Below the pieces are notes generated by a model. The model was not told the DNA's origin. It ran no database searches and saw only the letters and a program-made list of their open reading frames with translations. DNA of 12,701 nt, taken from contig CAMPGR010000112.1 of assembly GCA_946885605.1 (NCBI GenBank), forward strand, positions 1-12,701, given 5' to 3'. Origin of the DNA: an uncultured Pseudomonadota bacterium (lineage in GTDB: Bacteria > Pseudomonadota > Gammaproteobacteria > Burkholderiales > SG8-41). Positions 7,063 through 12,701 of this stretch are shown one piece after another. The position numbers and the translations under genes were made by a program. Each line of letters opens with the position of its first letter. Within the stretch, counting starts at the first letter, position 1.

Positions 7063-7127
7063 AAGCCGAAACATTGCATCGAAAAGACGCGCCCATGTAA
7101 AACGTGAGGCGCACGAAAGGAGGAGGT

Positions 7128-8111
7128 GTGAAAACGATCCTGCAAGTCGTGGCTGCGGCAGTCGTCGCGCTTGGTTACGCGGGCGAAGTGGCTGCGCAAA
7201 ACAAGTCGAGCGCGAAGGACTATCCGTCGCGGCCAGTCCGGTTTCTCGTCCCGTACGCCGCCGCGGGCCCGACCGACATCATGGCGCGTCTCGTCGGGCA
7301 GAAGCTCTCGGAGCGCTGGGGACAAAACGTCGTGATCGACAATCGTGGCGGTGCAAGCGGCAACATCGGCACCGGCCTCGTCATGCGCTCCAATCCCGAT
7401 GGCTATTCGATCCTCGTGCACAGCAGCGCCTACGTCGTGAATCCGAGCCTCTATCGCAGCGCGGGTTACGACCCCGTCAAGAGCTTCGTGCCGATCATCA
7501 ACGCCGGCGCAAGTCCCAACATGCTCTACGTGCATCCCTCGTTCCGGGTGCGCACCCTGAAGGAATTGATCGCGGCGGGGAAGGCAAAGCCGCTGACTTA
7601 CGCATCGCCGGGCATCGGGACAACACCGCATCTCACGGTGGAGCTGCTGCTCAAGAGCATGAACAAGCTCGACCTGACGCACGTGCCGTATAACGGCGCC
7701 GCACCGGCGATGAGCGCGGTGCTGGGCGGCCAACTCCAGCTCGGCTGCGGCGCGATGCCGCCCTTGGTCGCGCCCGTCAAGGCGGGAAAGCTCTACGCGA
7801 TCGCCGTCACGAGCCTCAAGCGGGCGCCTGCCTTGCCGGATGTGCCGACGGTGGTCGAGTCCGGCTTTCCGGGTTACGAGGACTACACGTGGATCGCCGC
7901 CTTCGCGCCGGCGGGCACGCCGCGCGCCATCGTGGAGAAGCTCAACGCCGATATGGACGCGGTGCTCAAGCTCCCCGACGTCAAGGAGCGGCTGGCGGTG
8001 CTCGCGTTCGAATACACGCCGAACAATCCGCAGCAGTTCGCCGACTACGTCAAGAAGGAAGTCGCGAAGTGGGGCAAGGTCGTGAAGGAGTCCGGCGCGC
8101 GCGCCGATTAG
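7128..8111 (+). CDS. Tripartite tricarboxylate transporter substrate-binding protein (TctC/Bug), first copy
   Basis: Periplasmic solute-binding protein of the Bug/TctC family, 327 residues. The Sec signal peptide has Lys2, a hydrophobic core to about Gly17 and probable cleavage after VAA (23). The mature protein starts its fold at YPSRPVRFLVPYAAAGPTD (32-50), followed by VIDNRGGASGNIGTG (69-83), where the usual Pro of DNRPG is Gly, then LTHVPYNGAAPAM (183-195) and LPDVPTVVESGFPGYE (237-251). These loops line the carboxylate-binding cleft in characterised Bug proteins. GTG 7128 is the chosen start: AAGGAGG lies 4 bases upstream and the signal peptide begins properly. An in-frame GTG at 7104 has no ribosome site. 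No TctA/TctB membrane genes are nearby, which is common for these orphan binding proteins. The ligand is probably a carboxylate metabolised by the surrounding genes, but it is unknown. Confidence 0.92.
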   Translation: MKTILQVVAAAVVALGYAGEVAAQNKSSAKDYPSRPVRFLVPYAAAGPTDIMARLVGQKLSERWGQNVVIDNRGGASGNIGTGLVMRSNPDGYSILVHSSAYVVNPSLYRSAGYDPVKSFVPIINAGASPNMLYVHPSFRVRTLKELIAAGKAKPLTYASPGIGTTPHLTVELLLKSMNKLDLTHVPYNGAAPAMSAVLGGQLQLGCGAMPPLVAPVKAGKLYAIAVTSLKRAPALPDVPTVVESGFPGYEDYTWIAAFAPAGTPRAIVEKLNADMDAVLKLPDVKERLAVLAFEYTPNNPQQFADYVKKEVAKWGKVVKESGARAD

Positions 8112-8126
8112 TTGAGCCATAAGAGC

Positions 8127-8157
8127 CGTTCGTGTTTCGACTGACTCGACACGAACG
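8127..8157 (+). repeat. Intercistronic inverted repeat between the two binding-protein genes
   Basis: A perfect 9-base inverted repeat, CGTTCGTGT (8127-8135) and ACACGAACG (8149-8157), with a 13-base loop, lies in the 71-bp gap. No T-run follows, so it is not a standard terminator. It could act as an mRNA-stabilising hairpin that changes the ratio of the two binding proteins, or as a protein site. Confidence 0.45.
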
Positions 8158-8182
8158 CAGAAACCAAGCGAGGAGGTGACAC

Positions 8183-9160
8183 ATGACTTTACGGCATGCG
8201 ATTGCAGCATCGATGGCAGGGATCGCGCTCGGCGCGGCGAGTCCGTTGCACGCGCAGTCCGGCGCGTTTCCTTCCAAGCCGATCCGTATCCTGATCGGCT
8301 CGGCGCCGGGCGGGGGCTTGGACCAGACGGCTCGCGTCATATCCGACCGCTTCTCCGCTGCGCTCGGTCAGCCGATCGTGATCGACAACCGTCCGGGCGC
8401 CGCGGGCACGCTCGCTGCGCAGATGCTCAAGGACGCGACGCCCGACGGCTACACGCTCAACCTCGGCGCCATCGGCAACCTCGCGGTCAACTACAGCCTC
8501 TACAAGAACGTCGGCTACCACCCGCTCAAAGATCTCGCGCCGGTGACGCACATGGTGGACGCGGCCAACGTGGTCGTGGTGCATCCCAGCGTACCGGCCA
8601 AGACCATCAAGGAACTCGTGGTGCTCGCGAAGAAGCAGCCGGGCATGACGTATGGTTCATCGGGCGCCGGGAACGCCGGTCACCTCGCCGGCGAGCTCTT
8701 CAAGCGCATGGCGCAGGTCGAGCTGACGCACGTGCCGTACAAAGGCGGCGGCCCGGCGATGCTGGATCTCGTCGGCGGCCGGATCAACATGATCTTCGCC
8801 TCGCCTTCGTCGGCGATTCCGCACATCAAGTCCGGACGAATCCGCGGGCTCGCCGTAACGACGCTCAAGCGTTCCGCAATCATCCCCGAGCTGCCTACGG
8901 TGGCGGAGGCGGGAATCCCGGGCTACGAGGTGAACAACTGGTACGCGATGGTCGCGCCCGAGAAGACGCCGAAGGCGGTGATCGCGCGGTTGAACCGCGA
9001 GCTCGTGACGATCCTCAACGACGCCGAGATCAAGCGGCGGCTCATCGCGCACGGCGTCGAGGCGGCCCCTTCGACGCCCGAGCAGCTTGGCAAGTACATG
9101 AAATCGGAATTCGAGAAGTGGGGCAAGCTCATCGCCGATGCGGGAATCACTGCGAAGTAA
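8183..9160 (+). CDS. Tripartite tricarboxylate transporter substrate-binding protein (TctC/Bug), second copy
   Basis: Second Bug/TctC periplasmic binding protein, 325 residues. The signal peptide runs MTLRHAIAASMAGIALGAAS with likely cleavage after LHA (24). The fold begins FPSKPIRILIGSAPGGGLDQTAR (29-51), then VIDNRPGAAGTLAAQ (66-80), LTHVPYKGGGPAM (181-193) and LPTVAEAGIPGYE (237-249). ATG 8183 follows AGGAGGTGA at 8171-8179, a strong ribosome site. It keeps the canonical DNRPGAAG loop, whereas the first copy has DNRGGASG. The first binding loop also differs (GSAPGGGLDQ against VPYAAAGPTD). The two proteins are therefore diverged paralogues with probably different ligands, not a recent duplication. 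It shares an operon with the neighbouring cyclase-family and MmgE/PrpD genes. Confidence 0.93.
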   Translation: MTLRHAIAASMAGIALGAASPLHAQSGAFPSKPIRILIGSAPGGGLDQTARVISDRFSAALGQPIVIDNRPGAAGTLAAQMLKDATPDGYTLNLGAIGNLAVNYSLYKNVGYHPLKDLAPVTHMVDAANVVVVHPSVPAKTIKELVVLAKKQPGMTYGSSGAGNAGHLAGELFKRMAQVELTHVPYKGGGPAMLDLVGGRINMIFASPSSAIPHIKSGRIRGLAVTTLKRSAIIPELPTVAEAGIPGYEVNNWYAMVAPEKTPKAVIARLNRELVTILNDAEIKRRLIAHGVEAAPSTPEQLGKYMKSEFEKWGKLIADAGITAK

Positions 9161-9209
9161 GCTATCATTGCAACCCTTTCGACAACCACAAACAAGAGGA
9201 TGTTTTCGC

Positions 9210-10214
9210 ATGGCACGTGCACTCAAAACCGTCGACACCCGCGAAAAGAAGAATCGCAAGCTGACACGCAAGGACGTGCGCAAGGCCGCCGAGCGCTGCA
9301 AGAACTGGGGCCGATGGGGCAAGGACGACGAGATCGGAACGCTCAATTTCACGACTGCGGAGGACATCGTCGCCGCCGCGCAGCTCGTGCGCAAAGGGAA
9401 GGTGATTTCGCTCGCGCTTAACTATGACCAGCACGGCCCGCAGGGTGCGAAGAGCAAGTATCCGGCGCTCGGGCGCTTCAACCCCATACACTTGATGACC
9501 CGCACCGGCACCGACGCGTATTCCGGCGTGCTGGACCATCGCAAGATTCGCGGCACCGACGACATCATCATCATGCCGCTCCAGTGCGGCACCCAGTGGG
9601 ACGGCCTCGGGCACATCATGTACGAGGACTACATGTGGAACGGCTACGACTGCCGCAACGTCACGAGCGCCGGCGCGCAGAAGGGCGGCATCGAGAAGAC
9701 CAGGGAGAAAATGGTCGGGCGCGGCGTGTTGCTCGATGTCGCGCGCGCCACGGGCAAGAAGTGGCTGCCCGACGGGTTCGCGATCACGAACGAGATCCTC
9801 GACTACACGGAAGAGAAGCAGGGCGTGAAGGTGAAGCGCGGCGACTACCTGCTGGTGCATACCGGGCATATCGAGCGCTGTCTCACGAGCAAGAGCTGGG
9901 ATGGCTATTCCGGCGGCGACGCGCCGGGCTTCGCGTTCGAGACCGTGAACTGGCTGCACAAGCGCGAGATCGCCGGCGTGGCAACCGACACGTGGGGCGC
10001 TGAAGTGCGGCCCAACGAGACCGAGGACACCAACCAGCCGTGGCACTGGATCACGATCCCGATCATGGGCCTTACGGTGGGCGAGATCTTCTATCTCACC
10101 GAGCTTGCGAAAGACTGCGCGAAGGACAAGCGCTACGAGTTCCTGTTCGTGGCACCCGCGCTCCCCATTACCGGCGCGGTAGGGTCGCCGGTGAATCCGC
10201 TCGCGATCAAGTAA
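9210..10214 (+). CDS. Cyclase family protein (PF04199), putative metal-dependent hydrolase
   Basis: Member of the cyclase/kynurenine-formamidase-like family, 334 residues, with no signal peptide. It has a Lys/Arg-rich N-terminus (residues 1-30), then KNWGRWGKDDEIGTLNF (31-47), a common opening for the longer bacterial members. The metal-site segment reads LQCGTQWDGLGH (124-135). Against the HxGTHxDxxxH pattern of KynB, Asp131 and His135 are kept, while both earlier His positions are Gln (125, 129). Further conserved-looking blocks are RGDYLLVHTGH (210-220) and GVATDTWGAE (256-265). Relatives hydrolyse amides or ring bonds, as in formylkynurenine and isatin; the substrate here is unknown. AAGAGGA at 9194-9200 lies 9 bases before ATG 9210. 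The MmgE/PrpD gene starts 13 bp after its stop. An upstream in-frame start at 9138 would overlap the binding protein and is not preferred. KynB function itself is doubtful, as no other tryptophan-pathway gene is present. Confidence 0.88.
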   Translation: MARALKTVDTREKKNRKLTRKDVRKAAERCKNWGRWGKDDEIGTLNFTTAEDIVAAAQLVRKGKVISLALNYDQHGPQGAKSKYPALGRFNPIHLMTRTGTDAYSGVLDHRKIRGTDDIIIMPLQCGTQWDGLGHIMYEDYMWNGYDCRNVTSAGAQKGGIEKTREKMVGRGVLLDVARATGKKWLPDGFAITNEILDYTEEKQGVKVKRGDYLLVHTGHIERCLTSKSWDGYSGGDAPGFAFETVNWLHKREIAGVATDTWGAEVRPNETEDTNQPWHWITIPIMGLTVGEIFYLTELAKDCAKDKRYEFLFVAPALPITGAVGSPVNPLAIK

Positions 10215-10227
10215 CTTATCCTCCTCG

Positions 10228-11598
10228 ATGAAGCAGAGCGCTGCAGGCGTTTCCGCCGTCATGCGCAAGCTGAGCGCGCACATCGCTCAGGCGGCGCGTC
10301 GGCCACTGCCGCCCAAGGTCGCCGAACGCGCGAAGCATCACCTGCTCGACACGCTCGCCGCGATGGTCTCGGGCTCGCCGCTCCTTCCCGGGCGCCGGGC
10401 GATCGAGTACATCGCGGCACAGGGCGGCGTGCGGGAGGCGACCGTCATTGGCAGTCGCATCGTCACCACGGCGGTCAATGCGGCGCTGGCGAACGGCATG
10501 CTCGCGCACGCGGACGAGACGGACGATGCGTATTACATCGCGCTGGTGCATCCGGGATGTGCGGTTGTGCCTGCTGCGCTTGCCATGGCGGAACGCGCGG
10601 GCCGCGGCGGCACCGCGCTGCTGCGCGCCATCGTGGTGGGCTACGACGTGTGCGCGCGCATTTCCAAGGCGCTTGGGGTGGAAAGCTTCCGCAGCGCCGG
10701 ATTTTCGACGCACAGCTACGGCGGCGTATTCGGCGCGGCCGCTGCGGCAGGGGCGCTTGCCGGCATCAACGCGGACCAGGCGCGCTACCTCCTCTCGTAC
10801 ACCGCGCAGCAGGCGTCGGGTCTCTCGTGCTGGGCGCGCGACACCGAGCACATCGAGAAGGCCTTCGATTTCGGCGGCATGCCGGCGCGGAACGGCGTCA
10901 CCGCCGCCACCATGGTGGCGAGCCGCTTTACCGGGGTCGAGGACGTGTTCTCGGGCGACCGCGGCTTCTTCCACGCCCACGGACGCTGGGCGGAGCCCGA
11001 GCTTCTCGTTCGTGGCCTCGGTCGCGAATTCGACATCCTGCAGACCGCGATCAAGCGCTGGCCGGTGGGCTATCCCATCCAGGCGCCGCTCGACGCGCTG
11101 TCGAACCTGATCGCGGCGCACGGCATCAAGGCGAAGGACGTGGAGCGCGTCGTGGTGACGATCGACGAGCAGGGCGCGCGCACCGTGAACCAGCGCAAGA
11201 TGGCGGACATCAACGTGCAGCACCTCGCCGCGATGATGCTGGTGGACGGCGAGATTACGTTCAAATCCTCGCACGATGCGGCCCGGCTGCGGGATCCCAC
11301 GGTTGCGAAACTGCGAAAACGCGTCGAACTGGCGGGGAGCGCGGAGCTTTCCAGGGCGGAAACCACGCAGGCCATCGTGGAGATCACCACTAAGAGCGGG
11401 GAGCGCTACCGTTATCACACCAAGGCGGTGCGGGGCAGCGCAACCAACCCGATGTCGCGGGATGAAGTGGCGGCAAAATGCCGTGATCTCTTTGCGCCAG
11501 TGCTCGGCAAGCGGCGCACCGAGCGGTTGATCGATACGGTATGGGCCCTGGAGAGCATGAGAGACGTGCGCGAGCTTCGTCCGCTTCTTCGCGCCTGA
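10228..11598 (+). CDS. MmgE/PrpD family protein
   Basis: MmgE/PrpD family protein of 456 residues, full length and cytosolic. The helical N-terminal domain includes HHLLDTLAAMVSGSPLLPGR, then ADETDDAYYIALVHPGCAVVPAALAMAERAG and GYDVCARISKAL. A Gly/Ala-rich STHSYGGVFGAAAAAGALAGI segment is followed by KAFDFGGMPARNGVTAA, and the C-terminal domain has KRWPVGYPIQAPLDAL. Characterised relatives dehydrate 2-methylcitrate (PrpD) or isomerise itaconate-type dicarboxylates (cis-aconitate decarboxylase), so a dehydratase, isomerase or decarboxylase acting on a polycarboxylate is plausible. No prpB, prpC or acnD is nearby, so methylcitrate-cycle PrpD is unlikely. ATG 10228 has no Shine-Dalgarno; ATG 10261 (MRKLSAHIAQ) is an alternative start, also weakly preceded. 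It is the last gene of the plus-strand operon, and the PhzF gene converges on it 44 bp away. Confidence 0.9.
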   Translation: MKQSAAGVSAVMRKLSAHIAQAARRPLPPKVAERAKHHLLDTLAAMVSGSPLLPGRRAIEYIAAQGGVREATVIGSRIVTTAVNAALANGMLAHADETDDAYYIALVHPGCAVVPAALAMAERAGRGGTALLRAIVVGYDVCARISKALGVESFRSAGFSTHSYGGVFGAAAAAGALAGINADQARYLLSYTAQQASGLSCWARDTEHIEKAFDFGGMPARNGVTAATMVASRFTGVEDVFSGDRGFFHAHGRWAEPELLVRGLGREFDILQTAIKRWPVGYPIQAPLDALSNLIAAHGIKAKDVERVVVTIDEQGARTVNQRKMADINVQHLAAMMLVDGEITFKSSHDAARLRDPTVAKLRKRVELAGSAELSRAETTQAIVEITTKSGERYRYHTKAVRGSATNPMSRDEVAAKCRDLFAPVLGKRRTERLIDTVWALESMRDVRELRPLLRA

Positions 11599-11642
11599 GG
11601 GTCGAGATATTTGGGGTGCAAGGTCCAGAGTCTCATCTCGCT

Positions 11643-12476
11643 CTAGAGATGGATCTCGCCATCAATGACGCCCACGACGTCGCCGCCGACCCAGACTTCC
11701 TCTCCGTCCTTGCGCAGATGGACGCGGCCGGCGCGCCCGAGCGCGGTGCCTTGGGCCGCGATGTACGAGGGCTCGGCGATTCCTGCACCGACGAGCCACT
11801 GCGCGAGGCTCGCATTGAGGCTGCCCGTGACAGGATCTTCGAATCCGCCGCTACCGATGAACGCGCGCACTTCGAACGCCGCGTCGTGTCCGGCATCGTG
11901 CGGGCCGACCACGCCGAGCTTGAACGGGCCGAGCGCGGCCCAGTCGGGCTTGAGTGCAAGCACCTGGCGCGCGGAACCGAGCATCACCGCGCACCAGCCC
12001 GGGCCGTTGTCGACCCATTGGTGCTGGACGATATCGGATGGTTTCAGGCCGAGCGCTTTGACGATCCTCGCCAACACCTCGGGCTCGAGCGGACCGGTGC
12101 GTAGCAGCGGCGGCGCGGCGAACTCGAGTCGTGGACCATCACAGCGCACCCGGACGAGGCCCACGCCGCACTGCTGCACGACGACACCCGGCTTGCGCGG
12201 CTTTCCGCCCGCAGCAATCCAGCAATGGCATGAGCCGAGCGTCGGGTGCCCCGCGAAAGAAAGCTCGCCAAATGGCGTGAAAATGCGCACGTGATAGTCC
12301 GCGGCCGAATCTGTCGGCGGCAGGAGGAACGTCGTCTCCGAGAGGTTGGTCCAGCGGGCGAGCGCCGCCATCCGTTCATCGCTCAAACCCTCGGCATGAT
12401 GCACGACCGCGAGCGGATTGCCGCCCAGCGGATCTGAGGAAAAAACGTTGACCTGCCGGAACTTGAAGGTCGACAT
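11643..12476 (-). CDS. PhzF family phenazine biosynthesis-like isomerase
   Basis: PhzF-type epimerase/isomerase of 277 residues, normal length, with the two-lobed diaminopimelate-epimerase-like fold. The N-terminus MSTFKFRQVNVFSSDPLGGNPLAVV (1-25) is characteristic. WTNLSETTFLLPP (42-54) carries the catalytic-type Glu47, RIFTPFGELSFAGHPTLGS (64-82) matches the FAGHPT block, and EDPVTGSLNASLAQWL (213-228) is the second-lobe motif. Most bacterial members outside phenazine clusters have no known substrate, and no phz genes are here, so phenazine synthesis is not implied. The frame stays open upstream to 12668, but that part overlaps the cysB-like gene antiparallel in codon sense and is Arg/Ser-rich. 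ATG 12476 gives the exact family N-terminus. It lies 34 bp downstream of the CysB-like gene on the same strand and is probably co-transcribed with it. No convincing terminator separates it from the convergent MmgE/PrpD gene. Confidence 0.92.
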   Translation of the reverse strand: MSTFKFRQVNVFSSDPLGGNPLAVVHHAEGLSDERMAALARWTNLSETTFLLPPTDSAADYHVRIFTPFGELSFAGHPTLGSCHCWIAAGGKPRKPGVVVQQCGVGLVRVRCDGPRLEFAAPPLLRTGPLEPEVLARIVKALGLKPSDIVQHQWVDNGPGWCAVMLGSARQVLALKPDWAALGPFKLGVVGPHDAGHDAAFEVRAFIGSGGFEDPVTGSLNASLAQWLVGAGIAEPSYIAAQGTALGRAGRVHLRKDGEEVWVGGDVVGVIDGEIHL

Positions 12477-12510
12477 AGCCTGACCCGCTAACCAAATAGC
12501 TCGTTTCGCG

Positions 12511-12701
12511 TTACCGCAAATCGTCCATCCGCGAATGCGGCGCCGCGCGTCGCGCCTGCGCGATCGTTTCGCGGCTCCACTGCGGCGCGATGCGCTGGAT
12601 GAAATCGAGCATGTAGCGGCGCAGATAATTCTCGCGACGCAGTTCGATGCACGCGATGGTGGGTTCAAAGAGCTTCGCCGCGTCGATGGCCCGCAGCGTG
12701 G
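12511..12701 (-). CDS. CysB-family LysR-type regulator, C-terminal fragment (runs off the window)
   Basis: Only the last 62 complete codons are present; the rest lies beyond the right edge. The tail reads LRAIDAAKLFEPTIACIELRRENYLRRYMLDFIQRIAPQWSRETI before a short Arg/Ala-rich end and TAA at 12513-12511. It closely follows the C-terminus of CysB/Cbl proteins (LFEASVTKIGFRR, then [20 protein letters not shown] in the enterobacterial protein, from memory). CysB-type regulators sense N-acetylserine or related signals and control sulfur assimilation. The DNA-binding domain is not visible, so CysB and Cbl cannot be told apart. Its likely target operon would lie outside this window; the PhzF gene follows 34 bp downstream. 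Confidence 0.85.
   Translation of the reverse strand, partial: TLRAIDAAKLFEPTIACIELRRENYLRRYMLDFIQRIAPQWSRETIAQARRAAPHSRMDDLR

Noticed and set aside
5593..7074. Long minus-strand open frame (493 codons) opposite the ligase and oxidoreductase genes
   Set aside because: It spans two well-recognised genes and their gap, is rich in Arg, His and Asp with no domain pattern, and is the usual antisense shadow of high-GC codon use.
7074..7101. Possible promoter TTGCAT-N16-TGTAAA before the first binding-protein gene
   Set aside because: Only 3/6 and 4/6 matches to the consensus; too weak to call with a plausible operon promoter upstream.
6933..8210. Long minus-strand open frame (425 codons) opposite the first binding protein
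   Set aside because: Crosses three genes and two gaps, has low-complexity Arg/His-rich content and no recognisable fold.
11634..11651. Hairpin CATCTC-N6-GAGATG between the convergent MmgE/PrpD and PhzF genes as a shared terminator
   Set aside because: Six-bp stem with no T-tract on either side, overlapping the PhzF stop codon; likely chance.
11643..12476. Phenazine biosynthesis locus
   Set aside because: Only a PhzF-family protein is present; such proteins are widespread without other phz genes.

Overview
The window is high-GC, densely coded bacterial DNA. Two tandem periplasmic binding proteins of the TctC/Bug family, a CysB-type regulator fragment and the set of CoA-dependent catabolic enzymes point to a betaproteobacterium, probably Burkholderiales or a relative. 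This is inferred from gene content; there is no rRNA or other marker. No RNA gene, CRISPR array, insertion sequence or phage gene was seen, and no stretch over 300 bases lacks a gene.

Left block (5-4284, all on the minus strand, transcribed right to left): an APH-fold phosphotransferase, a small DUF6285-type protein, an AMP-forming acyl-CoA synthetase and an acyl-CoA dehydrogenase. The first three genes are joined by two 4-bp ATGA overlaps. The dehydrogenase follows after 145 bp that hold a paired REP-like inverted repeat. The dehydrogenase carries ACAD10/ACAD11-type sequence signatures. Together with the separate kinase and small partner, this resembles a split form of the animal ACAD10/11 fusion and the Pseudomonas putida levulinate (lva) system, in which a 4-hydroxyacyl-CoA is phosphorylated and the phosphate is then eliminated. 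I infer a 4-hydroxy-acid (gamma-hydroxy-acid) catabolic operon of unknown substrate.

Central and right block (4355-11598, plus strand), divergent from the first: a CaiC-like acyl-CoA ligase, a Gfo/Idh/MocA oxidoreductase that appears to start at ATC, two TctC/Bug solute-binding proteins, a cyclase-family (PF04199) hydrolase and an MmgE/PrpD-family protein. Gaps are 13-71 bp, so this is probably one operon for capture and breakdown of an unidentified carboxylate. No TctA/TctB membrane subunits lie in the window. The two operons share a 70-bp divergent region containing a palindromic operator candidate, so their pathways may be linked.

Right edge (11643-12701, minus strand): a PhzF-family isomerase-like gene lies 34 bp downstream of the C-terminal end of a CysB-family LysR regulator gene that runs off the window. 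This pair converges on the plus-strand operon and looks unrelated to it.
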